From Candidatus Tumulicola sp. (lineage in GTDB: Bacteria > Vulcanimicrobiota > Vulcanimicrobiia > Eremiobacterales > Eremiobacteraceae), in NCBI GenBank assembly GCA_035601835.1, contig DATNNM010000018.1:1-64000 (forward strand): a stretch of 64,000 nucleotides of DNA, given 5' to 3'. Within the stretch, counting starts at the first letter, position 1. Each line of letters starts with the position of its first letter. A program made the position numbers and the translations under genes. The notes under the pieces were generated by a model. That model was given only the letters and a program-made list of their open reading frames with translations, made no database searches and had not been told where the DNA came from. This document shows positions 8,494 to 17,510 of the stretch, piece by piece.

Positions 8494-9527
8494 GCGAAGA
8501 AGCTGACGACGCCGTCGATGACCCGGTCCGCGAACTCCGGCTTCATGTTCGAATGCAGCGGAAGCGTGAGGACCTCCGTCACGACCTTTTCGGTCACGGG
8601 GAGCTCAGCGCGCTTGGCGTCCGCGAAATACGCGTGCCGGTGCACGGGCACGAAGTGGATGCCCACGTCGATGGCGCGCTCCCTCAGATGGGCGATCAGC
8701 GCCTCGCGCTTGCCGCCGAGCACGCGCAGGCTATAAATGAAGGGCGAGACGTCGGTGAAATCGCTTGGCGGCACCCGCACGCCCGCGAGGGCTCCAAAGG
8801 CCTGGTTGTAAGCACGGCAAACGGCTTGCCGGCTATGGATGAATTCATCGACGCGCTTGATCTGCGAGACGCCGACGCTCGCCATGATGTTGGTGAGGTG
8901 ATAGCGGTACCCGTCGCTGACTACGTCGTAATCCCAGGCCCGGCGATTCTTGTAACGTTCGGTCGTGTCGCGGTCCACGCCCAGCAGGCGGCGCCGCTGC
9001 AGACGGTCCCGTTCGTCCTCATCCCCCAGCACGACGCAGCCGCCGTCGATGGACGTGATGACCTTGACCGGATCGAAACTGAACGCGGCCAGGTCCCCGT
9101 AGCTGCCGATCTTCTTGCCTTCGATCGCCGTGCCGAAGGCGTGGCATGCATCTTCGATGACGCGCAGACCATGCTGCTCGGCCAGCCGGAACACTCCGGT
9201 CTGGTCGCACGGGATCCCCGCGAAATGCAAAGGTATGATGGCTTTCGTGCGCTTGCCGACGAGTTCGCCCGCAGATTCGCAGTCGATCCCCAGATCGTCG
9301 TCCCGAATGTCGCACATGACCACGTCGGCGCCCGTCAAGCGCACCGCTTGATGATCTGAGACGTAGTTGAACGACGGCGTTATGACTTCGTCCCCGGGGC
9401 CCACCCCGGCTGCGAGCAGCGCCAAGTGCAGCGCAGACGTGCCGGTGTTGGTGACCACGGCGTAACGTCCGTTCAGGCCCAGATACGCGGCGATCCGGTC
9501 CTCGAACTCCTTGGTCGTCGCCCCCAT
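8490..9527 (-). CDS. DegT/DnrJ/EryC1 sugar aminotransferase (start codon problematic)
   Basis: A PLP-dependent sugar aminotransferase. The motif FSFDPVKVITSIDGG carries the internal-aldimine lysine (K155 from the first ATG) and EDACHAFG the cofactor-binding aspartate. With the lysine present it should be a true aminotransferase rather than an RfbH-type dehydratase. In context it may convert the CDP-4-keto-6-deoxy sugar to a 4-amino sugar. The ATG at 9527 removes conserved N-terminal sequence: upstream codons in frame read IPVFAPHIGADTKE...DVGWLG and match the family start, yet contain no ATG, GTG or TTG before the TAA at 9621-9623. The true start may be ATC at about 9614 or ATT at about 9605, with a GAAGGA element ahead. 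Confidence 0.88.
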   Translation of the reverse strand: MGATTKEFEDRIAAYLGLNGRYAVVTNTGTSALHLALLAAGVGPGDEVITPSFNYVSDHQAVRLTGADVVMCDIRDDDLGIDCESAGELVGKRTKAIIPLHFAGIPCDQTGVFRLAEQHGLRVIEDACHAFGTAIEGKKIGSYGDLAAFSFDPVKVITSIDGGCVVLGDEDERDRLQRRRLLGVDRDTTERYKNRRAWDYDVVSDGYRYHLTNIMASVGVSQIKRVDEFIHSRQAVCRAYNQAFGALAGVRVPPSDFTDVSPFIYSLRVLGGKREALIAHLRERAIDVGIHFVPVHRHAYFADAKRAELPVTEKVVTEVLTLPLHSNMKPEFADRVIDGVVSFFA

Positions 9528-9620
9528 GCCGAGCCAACCGACATCGAGCGCGGCGTTGATGTGCTCTTTGGTGTCGGCTCCGATGTGCGGCGCGAAGACG
9601 GGAATCGTTTCGATGGCGCT

Positions 9621-10349
9621 TTAGTCCTTCACTCGACGCAAGTAGCCGCCGGGAGCGACCGTGATCAGCAGTCTCTCATCTATTCGAGCATCGGCTTCGA
9701 AGCGGTCGTCGGCCGCGAGAAACGCCTGCGTGGCCGTCATCGGGCTGTTCCCCCGGCCCCACGGCCGGTCGCCAAGCGCGCTCTCATCCATCCATTCCAC
9801 CACGGTGTCCATCACGACGAGGTAGCTGCCTTTGGTGACGAGCGGAGCGTAGAGCCGCAGCTCCTCGGACACGTGAGCATGCGTGTGGTTCGAATCCAGC
9901 ACGACCATCACCGGCGCTTTGCCCCGGGCGCGCTCTGCGACCTGCGCCGCGACGGCGGGATCGGTGGACGATCCTTCGATGAGCGCGATGCGTTTGGCAA
10001 GCGGATGCGCTTCGATAGCGGCCCGATTATGAGGCCGGATCTCGATGTCGACGCCGGCGACCATGCCGTCGCCGCCCAGCAGTTCGAGCATAGAGGCGAA
10101 GAACACCGTCAGCCCGCCGTGCGCGACGCCCGTCTCGACGATCAAGCGCGGCTTCACCTGCCAGACGATCTCCTGCAACGCGACGATGTCCTGCGGATAC
10201 TGGATGACCGGCCGGCCCAACCAGGAGAAGTTATACGAGTAGCGATGCGCATTGAGCAGATCGAAGAAGCGTCGCGTCAAGCGCCGCAGCTCTTCATCCG
10301 AGGCCATGCGCGCGATGACCTCTGGATCGCGCGGCTCAGCGCTGCTCAC
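9621..10349 (-). CDS. CmcI-like (cephalosporin hydroxylase family) methyltransferase-fold protein
   Basis: About 242 residues with a Rossmann-type SAM-binding core. Visible text includes LIVETGVAHGGLTVFFASML, VAGVDIEIRPHNR, and VMVVLDSNHTHAHVSEELRLYAPLV. This matches the CmcI/cephalosporin hydroxylase family (PF04989-like), many members of which are found in polysaccharide loci as presumed O-methyltransferases. The GTG at 10349 overlaps the upstream gene by 14 bases; the frame is open further upstream but only inside that gene. The stop lies in the same frame as the downstream aminotransferase. Confidence 0.82.
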   Translation of the reverse strand: MSSAEPRDPEVIARMASDEELRRLTRRFFDLLNAHRYSYNFSWLGRPVIQYPQDIVALQEIVWQVKPRLIVETGVAHGGLTVFFASMLELLGGDGMVAGVDIEIRPHNRAAIEAHPLAKRIALIEGSSTDPAVAAQVAERARGKAPVMVVLDSNHTHAHVSEELRLYAPLVTKGSYLVVMDTVVEWMDESALGDRPWGRGNSPMTATQAFLAADDRFEADARIDERLLITVAPGGYLRRVKD

Positions 10350-11103
10350 GAGGCCGCTCCTTGATCTCGACTCGGATTTCGAATTCCCGGCCGCCGTCCT
10401 CAAAACGCACGGCCGGGTACGGTGGAAACGTCCGCGCGCGCATCAGGTTCAGCAAGTCGCGCGCATGGTACGATCGCCCCAGCTCGATGCGCGAGATCGC
10501 GTCCATCTCAGACGCGCGATGCGCGGTCGCGCGGTCGTCGTCTTGAGCGGCTCGCGGCACCGTGCCGGCGCGGATCTGCGGCCAGTGCTTGACGAAGAGG
10601 TCGACGATCGCTTTTTGCGCTTTGTCGTAAAGGCTGCGGCCGGTGTCTTCCCACGTGGTTTCGAGTCCGGACTGGAACGCGATCGCGCCTGAATCCACTC
10701 CGTCATCGAGCCAATGGATGGTCACGCCCGCCGGCGTCTCCTCGACGATGGACCAGAAATTCGGATTCTTCCCGCGATTGTACGGCAGCAGGCTCGGGTG
10801 GAGATTCAAGAATCCCAGGCGCGCGGCTGCGATCGTTTTCTTGGACAGCAGATGGGGCCACCACGCGCATATCCCGAGCTCGAGCTGGTAGCCCGAAAGT
10901 ATCGCAGCCAAGCGATCGTTGTCGCCTTTGCCGATGACATGCGTGTCCTTCGCAGGCATTCCCAGCGCCTCGCTGATCTTGCCGTTCAAGCCATCCTCAT
11001 CGGCGGCGTCCAGGAGCAGGCATGCCGGCCGTTCGCCGGATCGCCCAAGAAACGCCGCGACCTCGAGGCCGACCTTTCTAGCCGCCAGCAAAGCGAAGTT
11101 CAC
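10336..11103 (-). CDS. Sugar N-formyltransferase-like protein
   Basis: A 255-residue member of the Met-tRNA/GART-type formyltransferase fold that uses N10-formyl-tetrahydrofolate. The key N..H..D elements are present in FLNLHPSLLPYNRGKNP and TIHWLDDGVDSGAI. The protein lacks a full Fmt C-terminal tRNA-binding domain and sits in a nucleotide-sugar operon, so formylation of an amino sugar is more likely than Met-tRNA formylation. The GTG start overlaps the upstream TGA (GTGA). With a DegT aminotransferase in the operon, it plausibly makes an N-formylamino sugar. Confidence 0.82.
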   Translation of the reverse strand: MNFALLAARKVGLEVAAFLGRSGERPACLLLDAADEDGLNGKISEALGMPAKDTHVIGKGDNDRLAAILSGYQLELGICAWWPHLLSKKTIAAARLGFLNLHPSLLPYNRGKNPNFWSIVEETPAGVTIHWLDDGVDSGAIAFQSGLETTWEDTGRSLYDKAQKAIVDLFVKHWPQIRAGTVPRAAQDDDRATAHRASEMDAISRIELGRSYHARDLLNLMRARTFPPYPAVRFEDGGREFEIRVEIKERPREQR

Positions 11104-12365
11104 GTCAGCGCGCTTTCTGCGAGAAGCTGCGGTTCCGGGATGAGCGTGGCAAAGCGCCCGTTCCATCTCGCTATGCCGCGCATTTGCGCGGTGATCTCCG
11201 CGAGGATGTTCCACGGAAACACGACCACGACGTCGGGCTTTCGTTCAAAGATCTCTTCCGGGGCGAACACGGGCACGCGCACGCCTGGGATGAAGCGCCC
11301 CTGTTTATGGGGACTTCGATCGACGGTGTATTCGATGATATCCGTGCCGATTCCGCAATAGTTGAGGATCGTCGTCGCTTTCGCCGGCGCTCCGTAGCCT
11401 GCGAGCCGCATGCCCGTTCCCACGAGTCCTTCGACGAACGCTAGAATCCTGCCGCGCACGTCTCTCGTCCGCGCGCCAAACGCTTTGTAGACCGCTAGGG
11501 ATCCCAAGCCTGCTGCGCGCTCGTGCGCCAGCAGTGACGCGACGCGCGCGGACGGCTTCGCGGCCGCGGCATGCTGCACGTGCACGCGCAGCGATCCGCC
11601 GTGCGTCGGCAATTCGTCGACGTCGCTCACCGTCAATCCGTGAGCGGCGAAGATGCGCGACGCGGTCATGAGCGAGAAATAGGAATAGTGCTCGTGGTAG
11701 ATGGTGTCGAATTCCCCGCCTTCCAGCATGCGCAGCAGGTGCGGGAATTCGAGCGTGATCGTGCCGGCGGGCTTGAGGAGCGTGGCGAGTCCGGCGACGA
11801 AGTCGTTGACGTCGGGGACGTGAGCCAAGACGTTGTTGCAGACGATCAGGTCGGCGTTCGTGCCGGCCGTTCTCATCGCACCCGCTAGCGCAGTGCCGAA
11901 GAATTCCGGAAGCGTCGGGATGCCGCTCGCTACCGCTTCTGCCGCGACGTTCTTCGCCGGCTCGACGCCGAGCACGCGCACGCCGCGCTTTTGGAAACAG
12001 CGCAGCAAGTGCCCGTCGTTGCTGGCCACCTCCACCACCAGATCTGCAGGCCCGAGAGCCAGCTGCGCGGTCATCTGATCCGCATAGCGCCGCACATGCT
12101 CGAGCCAGCTGGTCGAATACGACGAGAAGTACGCATACTCGGAGAATATCTGCTCGCGGCTCACCACCTCCGGCACTTGCATGAGCCAGCACTTCGAGCA
12201 GACGTAGGCGCGCAAGGGGTAAAGCTCGTCGGCACGGTCGAGCCGGCTCCCGTCCACGAGCGCATTGGAAAGCGGCGACAGTCCGAGATCGAGCACGGCT
12301 TCGTCAAGCGCCGCGCCGCAAAACCTGCACCGGAGAGCCGTCGCGGACGCCTCCGGCCCCGTCAT
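11100..12365 (-). CDS. Nucleotide-sugar C-methyltransferase
   Basis: A 421-residue SAM-dependent C-methyltransferase of the TylCIII/NovU type. An N-terminal zinc-binding domain shows CRFCGAAL and CSKCWLMQVPEV. It is followed by a SAM-binding core (VVEVASNDGHLLRCF) and a C-terminal domain with HGGSLRVHVQHA and GYGAPAKATTILNY. Such enzymes add a methyl to C3 of a 4-keto-6-deoxy sugar nucleotide. The ATG overlaps the upstream stop (ATGA) and the stop overlaps the next GTG. The frame continues upstream of 12365, but that part lies in the neighbour. Confidence 0.92.
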   Translation of the reverse strand: MTGPEASATALRCRFCGAALDEAVLDLGLSPLSNALVDGSRLDRADELYPLRAYVCSKCWLMQVPEVVSREQIFSEYAYFSSYSTSWLEHVRRYADQMTAQLALGPADLVVEVASNDGHLLRCFQKRGVRVLGVEPAKNVAAEAVASGIPTLPEFFGTALAGAMRTAGTNADLIVCNNVLAHVPDVNDFVAGLATLLKPAGTITLEFPHLLRMLEGGEFDTIYHEHYSYFSLMTASRIFAAHGLTVSDVDELPTHGGSLRVHVQHAAAAKPSARVASLLAHERAAGLGSLAVYKAFGARTRDVRGRILAFVEGLVGTGMRLAGYGAPAKATTILNYCGIGTDIIEYTVDRSPHKQGRFIPGVRVPVFAPEEIFERKPDVVVVFPWNILAEITAQMRGIARWNGRFATLIPEPQLLAESALT

Positions 12366-13432
12366 GGCACCGCGGCGACGCGCAGTCGCTCGATGTCGGC
12401 TTCGACCAGATCCCGCGGGTTCGCGCCGGCGCGTTGAGATTTGTGCCACTCGACGACCGAGCCCAACGCCGGCTCCAAAGGGATGTGCGCGCGCCAACCC
12501 AGCCGCTGCGCCGCCTTTGAAGAGTCCAGGCGCAACTCCGGCTCTTCCCGCAGGCCCGTTCCGCCATCATCGCTATGCTGCCAACTCGCGCCGTCACCCC
12601 AACGTTCGGCCAGAAAGTCGGCGAGCGCGCCCACCGGCCGTTCGTGATCTTCTGCCGGACCGAAGTTCCACGCCTCGGCGAATGGCGCTCCCTCTTCGCA
12701 CAAGCGCTCGGCGAGCGTCAAGTAGCCCTCCAGCGGGTCGAGGACGTGCTGCCACGGGCGCACGGCTTTCGGATTTCGCACGCGCGCGGGCTTGCGGGCG
12801 ATGAATGCGCTGATGACATCCGGCACCAAGCGATCGCGCGCCCAGTCGCCCCCGCCGATGACGTTGCCGGCGCGCGCCGTGGCCACCACCGCAACGGATG
12901 CGGCGGCTGCCAGCACACCGCGATATCCCGACGTCACGAGTTCCGCTGCCGCCTTGCTCGCCGCGTATGGGCTGTTGCCTCCCAACGCATCGTCTTCACG
13001 ATGCCGTCGAGCATCGGGCGCAGGCGCGTAACACTTGTCGCTCGTCACCATGACAGCCGCGCGCACGCCGGCATCGCCCGCAATGGCCTGCAGCACATTG
13101 CCCGTGCCGATCACGTTCGTCTCGTACGTCGCGAGCGGCTCGAGGTAAGAGGTCCTCACGAGCGACTGCGCCGCCAGATGAAAGACCACGCTCGAGCGGG
13201 CATCGCTCAGCGCCGCGGCGACTCGGCTCGCGTCGCGGACATCGCCGCTGATCGAGCGCATGCCCCGCGCTACGTCTGCAGTCTCGAACAGGTTAGGCTG
13301 CGATGGAGGCGCGAGCGAATAGCCGGTGACGTCTGCGCCGAGGCGCTGCAGCCACAGCGACAACCACGCTCCTTTGAAACCAGTGTGGCCGGTGACGAAT
13401 ACCCGCCGTCCGCGCCACCAACCAGGATTCAC
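12362..13432 (-). CDS. rfbG: CDP-glucose 4,6-dehydratase
   Basis: A 356-residue short-chain dehydrogenase-type enzyme that converts CDP-glucose to CDP-4-keto-6-deoxyglucose. Visible are the dinucleotide motif [18 protein letters not shown], the catalytic region MVTSDKCY and the YxxxK pair in [11 protein letters not shown]. The FKGAWL variant of the glycine loop is typical of RfbG. The start is GTG at 13432, overlapping the upstream TGA; the open frame further upstream is in the neighbouring gene. It works directly with the cytidylyltransferase encoded just before it. Confidence 0.95.
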   Translation of the reverse strand: MNPGWWRGRRVFVTGHTGFKGAWLSLWLQRLGADVTGYSLAPPSQPNLFETADVARGMRSISGDVRDASRVAAALSDARSSVVFHLAAQSLVRTSYLEPLATYETNVIGTGNVLQAIAGDAGVRAAVMVTSDKCYAPAPDARRHREDDALGGNSPYAASKAAAELVTSGYRGVLAAAASVAVVATARAGNVIGGGDWARDRLVPDVISAFIARKPARVRNPKAVRPWQHVLDPLEGYLTLAERLCEEGAPFAEAWNFGPAEDHERPVGALADFLAERWGDGASWQHSDDGGTGLREEPELRLDSSKAAQRLGWRAHIPLEPALGSVVEWHKSQRAGANPRDLVEADIERLRVAAVP

Positions 13433-14199
13433 TTCCAGACCTTCCACGGCGCCGCCCCGCGCGCCCACAAATCGTTGAGCAAGTTCTTGTCGCGCAGCGT
13501 GTCCAAAGGCTGCCAGAAGCCTCGGTGCACGAACGCGGAGAGCTGACCTTCGCGTGCCAGCCGCTCGAGCGGTTCGCGCTCCCAAACCGTGTCATCGCCT
13601 TGGATGTAGTCCATGACGCCGGGTTTGAGCACGAAGTAGCCGCCGTTGATCCAGCCGCCGTCACCCTGCGGCTTTTCATCAAAAGCTGTGATCTTGTTGC
13701 CGCTCACCGCGAGCACGCCGAATCGTCCGGGGGGCTGCGCCGCCGTCACCGTCGCCAGCGTCTTCTGTGCGCGATGAAACGCGATGAGCGCGCCGATGTC
13801 GACGTCGCTGACCCCGTCGCCGTAGGTCAAACAGAAATCTTCGTCTCCCAAGTAGCGCCGCACGCGTTTAAGGCGGCCGCCCGTTCCGGTCTGCTCGCCG
13901 GTGTCCACCACCGTCACCGACCACGGCTCCGCGGAGCTTGCGTGGACCGCGACGGAGCTTGCACGCATGTCGAACGTGACGTCCGACATGTGCAGGCCAT
14001 AGTTGGCGAAATATTCCTTGATGACGTAGCCCTTGTAGCCGCAGCAGATCACGAAATCGTTGATGCCGTGGGCGGAATAGGTCTTCATGACGTGCCATAA
14101 CACCGGCATGCCGCCGATCTCCACCATGGGCTTGGGACGCAGGTGCGTCTCCTCGCTGATACGGGTCCCTAAACCACCCGCCAGGATGACCGCTTTCAT
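13429..14199 (-). CDS. rfbF: Glucose-1-phosphate cytidylyltransferase
   Basis: A 256-residue nucleotidyltransferase that makes CDP-glucose from glucose 1-phosphate and CTP. The N-terminal [14 protein letters not shown] loop, [10 protein letters not shown] with its catalytic lysine, and [10 protein letters not shown] (metal-binding aspartate) are characteristic of RfbF. It is the first gene of the minus-strand polysaccharide operon. Its ATG faces a divergent GT2 gene across an 87-base gap, where the operon promoter probably lies. It commits glucose 1-phosphate to the CDP-sugar route. Confidence 0.96.
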   Translation of the reverse strand: MKAVILAGGLGTRISEETHLRPKPMVEIGGMPVLWHVMKTYSAHGINDFVICCGYKGYVIKEYFANYGLHMSDVTFDMRASSVAVHASSAEPWSVTVVDTGEQTGTGGRLKRVRRYLGDEDFCLTYGDGVSDVDIGALIAFHRAQKTLATVTAAQPPGRFGVLAVSGNKITAFDEKPQGDGGWINGGYFVLKPGVMDYIQGDDTVWEREPLERLAREGQLSAFVHRGFWQPLDTLRDKNLLNDLWARGAAPWKVWK

Positions 14200-14286
14200 T
14201 CTCCTTCATGTATCGGCCAAAAGGGCGCTTTCCTCCCTGACCCGGTCGCTTGCGGCGCTGTTCCAAATGCCGATGCTTAAGATAGA

Positions 14287-15252
14287 ATGATGGAACGCGG
14301 CGCGTTGCCCTCCCCATTGGATGCCGGCTCCGTCGCCATTGGGGTCATGGCATACAACGAGGAGGCCAACATCGGTCACCTCCTCGACAGTCTGCTGCGC
14401 CAAACCGCGGACGAGCGCATTTCCCGCATCGTCGTGGTGGCGAGCGGCTGCACTGACCGGACGTGCGAGATCGTGCGCGCGTATGCCGCGCGCGATTCCC
14501 GCGTGGAGCTCGCCGCCGAGGCCGAGCGCGGCGGCAAAGTGCTGGCGGTCAACGAGTTCTTCCGCCACGCAAGCGAACCGATTCTGCTGATCTCCGCAGC
14601 CGATCTCGTGTACTCCCCCCAGGCGGTCCAGAAGATCACCGACCCCTTGGTCGACGAGCGCGTCGGCATCGTGGGCTCGCACCCCGTTCCGCTCAATCGC
14701 GCCGATCACTTCATCGGCTTCGTGGTCAATCTGATGTGGAAGCTGCACCATCAAGTGTCGTTGGCGAGTCCCAAAATGGGCGAGGTGATCGCGTTTCGCA
14801 ACGTCTTCCGCGGGCTCGATCCCAACCGTCTGGCGGACGAGGTGCAGATCGAGTACGGCATCCGCGCGATCGGCTATGAAGCGGCCTATGCGCCCGAGGC
14901 GATCGTGTACAATCGCGGCCCGGGCACGGTGCGCGAGTTCGTCGCGCAACGGACCCGCTGGTATGCGTACAACTTGCAGATGCAGCGCGATTGCCGCTTC
15001 CCGGTTTCCACCAACACGATCTCCAACGTCGCGCGAGCGGCGTGGCGCGTGCTGCGCGACGACCACCCGCGGCTCGATTGGTTCGTCGGCGCCGCGCTGC
15101 TGGAAGCGTACTGTCGCGTGGCTGGTGCGTTCGCGTCTCGCGGCTTGAATAGACCGGAGCGCCGTCTATGGACGCCGCATGCCTCGACCAAAGTCCTCGT
15201 CGAAGAACCGTCTTCCACCGAACGCAGCGTTCCAAGCCAAGTTCGCATGTAG
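14287..15252 (+). CDS. Family 2 glycosyltransferase with QxxRW motif
   Basis: A 321-residue GT-A enzyme. MAYNEEANIGHLLDSLL and VVVASGCTDRTCEIV open a GT2 domain and FVAQRTRWYAYN carries the QxxRW signature of inverting, sometimes processive, GT2 enzymes. The expected DxD position reads SAADLVYS, which keeps only one aspartate. It is divergent from the CDP-sugar operon and probably belongs to the same surface-glycan function. The stop codon TAG (15250-15252) is part of a family A repeat. Confidence 0.85.
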   Translation: MMERGALPSPLDAGSVAIGVMAYNEEANIGHLLDSLLRQTADERISRIVVVASGCTDRTCEIVRAYAARDSRVELAAEAERGGKVLAVNEFFRHASEPILLISAADLVYSPQAVQKITDPLVDERVGIVGSHPVPLNRADHFIGFVVNLMWKLHHQVSLASPKMGEVIAFRNVFRGLDPNRLADEVQIEYGIRAIGYEAAYAPEAIVYNRGPGTVREFVAQRTRWYAYNLQMQRDCRFPVSTNTISNVARAAWRVLRDDHPRLDWFVGAALLEAYCRVAGAFASRGLNRPERRLWTPHASTKVLVEEPSSTERSVPSQVRM

Positions 15253-15272
15253 TGCCGGGGCTTTAGCCCCGG
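15248..15272 (+). repeat. REP-like repeat, family A, between convergent genes
   Basis: A GTAG head plus hairpin CCGGGGCTTTAGCCCCGG separates the GT2 gene (plus) from aroE (minus). It provides the GT2 stop (TAG 15250-15252) and the aroE stop (TAA, reverse of 15263-15265). Being symmetrical and between convergent genes, it could limit read-through in both directions. Confidence 0.9.
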
Positions 15273-16024
15273 TCGCAGCCGAGCGCTGCGCGCATCGCCT
15301 CGAGCGGCGCGGGCCTGCCCGTCCAGCATTCGAACGACAACACGCCTTGATGCAGCAGCAGCGGTAGACCGTCGCTGCGCTCGCCGCCCAAGTTCGGCGC
15401 TATCGAGGAATACGGCGTGCCGTAGTTGAGGTCAAAGATCTTGGTCTTGGGTCCCACAAGCGCGAGGATGGCGGGGGGGATGAAGGCGAGCGGCGGCGTG
15501 GCCTGCACCATCAGATCCATCGCTCCCTCACGCCGCGAACCCACGAGCAGACCCGAGTGACGCGACCAGGACCAGACGCCCGTTGCGCCTGCTTTATTGA
15601 GTGCCTGCGAGATGGCTCGCGCCGCGGGCCCAACCCCCAAGATCAATATCGCCGCATCGCGCGGTTCGAACGACCACAACTCCCGCAGCGCGCGCACGAA
15701 GCCGGCTCCGTCAGTGTTGTGCCCGATGAGGCGGCTGGATTCGACTTTGACGGTGTTGACCGCGCGCGCCTCGCGCACGCTGTCGTCAGATTCGTCGAGA
15801 TGCTCGAGCATCGCTTCTTTGAGCGGCGTCGTGACGTTGAAGCCGGCGAACTCGCCGGCGCGCGCGCGGGAGACAAATGCGGCCACGTCCTCGCGGGTCA
15901 CGCGCACCGCTTCGTAGGTGGCGCTGATGCCCGCGGCGGCGAAGGCCGCGGATTGCATGGCGGGCGAAAGCGAATGCGAGACGGGGTCGCCGATGACCGC
16001 GTAGCACGCGCCGCCGGCGCTCAA
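15263..16024 (-). CDS. aroE: Shikimate dehydrogenase
   Basis: A 253-residue protein that reduces 3-dehydroshikimate to shikimate with NADPH in the aromatic pathway. The substrate-binding motif SHSLSPAMQ, the catalytic lysine in NVTTPLKE and the aspartate in NTDGAGF are present. The dinucleotide loop reads GVGPAARAI instead of the usual GAGGA(A/S)RA, and the protein is about 20 residues shorter than common AroE, with a compact cofactor domain. The start is TTG overlapping the YqeG stop. The last codons and the stop come from the family A repeat. Confidence 0.88.
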   Translation of the reverse strand: MSAGGACYAVIGDPVSHSLSPAMQSAAFAAAGISATYEAVRVTREDVAAFVSRARAGEFAGFNVTTPLKEAMLEHLDESDDSVREARAVNTVKVESSRLIGHNTDGAGFVRALRELWSFEPRDAAILILGVGPAARAISQALNKAGATGVWSWSRHSGLLVGSRREGAMDLMVQATPPLAFIPPAILALVGPKTKIFDLNYGTPYSSIAPNLGGERSDGLPLLLHQGVLSFECWTGRPAPLEAMRAALGCDRG

Positions 16025-16530
16025 TGCGAAGCTGCGCCCGCCTTGCGCAGACGCGAGATGAGCGGCCGCTCGAGCCAGCGCAAGATCTTGGTGGTCGGGA
16101 ACTCGCGCGCTCCGATCGGCTGCACCAGCACCGCTCGCATCCCGACGAGCTTGCCGCCGAGCACGTCAGTGAAGAGCTGATCGCCGACGACGACGCTCCT
16201 AGCCGCCTCGGTGCCCATTGCCTCGAGCGCTCTGCGAAAGGCGAAGGGTGCGGGCTTCAGCGCGCCTGCCACGATGGGCACGTTGAGCGCTGCGGCCACG
16301 TCGCGCGCGTGCTGAGCGTAGTTGTTGGTGAGCAGGCAGACGCGCAGCCCGCTTCGCACCAGCGTCGCGACCCACGCCGCGATCGCGGGCCGCACATCAG
16401 CCGTGTGCCAGGGCACGATCGTGTTGTCGAGGTCGAGCGCGATGCCGCGCGCGCCCCAGCCGGTGAGCAGGTCGCGGGAGATATCCTCCACGCGTTCCAC
16501 CATCGCATCCGGCGTGAGAAGTTTGATCAC
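16021..16530 (-). CDS. YqeG-family HAD phosphatase
   Basis: A 169-residue HAD-superfamily (IIIA subclass) phosphatase. The nucleophile motif ALDLDNTIVPW, motif II LLTNNY, a lysine in AGALKPAPFAFRRAL and motif IV VVGDQLFTDVLGG are all present in order. This matches the YqeG family, which in many bacteria lies next to aroE as here. The substrate is unknown. The start is GTG; the stop overlaps the aroE TTG. Confidence 0.9.
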   Translation of the reverse strand: MIKLLTPDAMVERVEDISRDLLTGWGARGIALDLDNTIVPWHTADVRPAIAAWVATLVRSGLRVCLLTNNYAQHARDVAAALNVPIVAGALKPAPFAFRRALEAMGTEAARSVVVGDQLFTDVLGGKLVGMRAVLVQPIGAREFPTTKILRWLERPLISRLRKAGAASH

Positions 16531-16537
16531 GGCGTCA

Positions 16538-17494
16538 TTAGCGGGCGCGCATCCGGAACGGCTCCGCGCGCAGACGATGCACCGTTTCGATGAAACGAAC
16601 CGTCCGCGCCTCGCCGTTCATGACGATCGAATGCGTGCGCGCGCCGTTGCCGAAAAAGCGCACGCCCTTGACCAAGTCGCCGTCGGTGATACCGCTCGCC
16701 ACGAACGTCACATCGTCCGTCTTCACGAGATCGTCCATGTTGAGCACTTTGTCGACGTTGTCGAAGCCCATCGCCTTGGCTCGTTTGACCTCGTCCTCGT
16801 TGCGCGGCTTTAAACGGCCCATGAATCCGCCGCCGAGGCAGCGCAACGCCGCAGCCGCGAGGACGCCTTCCGGCGCGCCCCCGGTGCCGAGCGCCACGTG
16901 GATGCCGGTTCCATCGATCGCGGTGGCGATGGCCGCGTCAACGTCCCCGTCGGAGATCAACTTGATCTTCGCGCCGGCCCGGCGTACTTCTTCGATCAGC
17001 TCTTTATGGCGCGGACGGTCGAGGATGACGACTGTGACGTCGTCGATCGGACGCTCAAGCGCATGAGCGACGACCTGCAAGTTCTCGGTGACACTCGCAT
17101 CGATGTGCACGTACGGCGCAGCTTTGGGTCCGACCGCAAGTTTCGCCATGTAGGTGTCGGGGGCGTTGAGCAGGCCGCCCTTGGCCGTCACCGCCAGCAC
17201 GGCGATCGAATTCGGCAGGCCGTTCGCGACGAGATTCGTGCCCTCGACGGGATCCACCGCGATGTCCACCTCGACGCCGCCGCGGCCGACCATCTCACCG
17301 ATGAAGAGCATGGGAGCTTCATCGCGCTCACCTTCGCCGATGACGATCGTGCCTTTGATGTCCATCTCGTTGAGGACCTCGCGCATCTTCTCGACCGCCG
17401 CCTCATCGGCGGCGTCGCGCTCGCCGCGCCCCATCCAGCGCGACGCTGCCAACGCAGCGGCTTCCGTCACCTTGACGAAATCAAGCGTATCCAT
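16538..17494 (-). CDS. glpX: Class II fructose-1,6-bisphosphatase (GlpX type)
   Basis: A 318-residue lithium-sensitive-type phosphatase for gluconeogenesis (fructose 1,6-bisphosphate to fructose 6-phosphate; related enzymes also take sedoheptulose bisphosphate). Motifs are [11 protein letters not shown] and the metal-binding DPVEGTN, followed by [11 protein letters not shown] and [15 protein letters not shown] chose the ATG at 17494 because a GGGGGA element lies 7 bases upstream; an in-frame ATG at 17500 is too close to it. YqeG follows after 7 bases. Family length agrees. Confidence 0.95.
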   Translation of the reverse strand: MDTLDFVKVTEAAALAASRWMGRGERDAADEAAVEKMREVLNEMDIKGTIVIGEGERDEAPMLFIGEMVGRGGVEVDIAVDPVEGTNLVANGLPNSIAVLAVTAKGGLLNAPDTYMAKLAVGPKAAPYVHIDASVTENLQVVAHALERPIDDVTVVILDRPRHKELIEEVRRAGAKIKLISDGDVDAAIATAIDGTGIHVALGTGGAPEGVLAAAALRCLGGGFMGRLKPRNEDEVKRAKAMGFDNVDKVLNMDDLVKTDDVTFVASGITDGDLVKGVRFFGNGARTHSIVMNGEARTVRFIETVHRLRAEPFRMRAR

Positions 17495-17510
17495 CAGCAT
17501 TTCCCCCGTG

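Noticed and set aside
8553-9359. 268-codon plus-strand frame antisense to the aminotransferase
   Set aside because: The opposite strand encodes a complete DegT domain. This frame has no recognisable motif.
9601-9630. Firm claim of programmed stop read-through between the CmcI-like and DegT genes
   Set aside because: The common frame is real, but no known recoding signal was identified. Noncanonical initiation or a sequencing error is equally possible, so it is given only as a finding.
15650-15680. tRNA-like GGTTCGAAC stretch
   Set aside because: It lies inside aroE and no flanking acceptor or anticodon stems can be formed. No tRNA was seen in the window.
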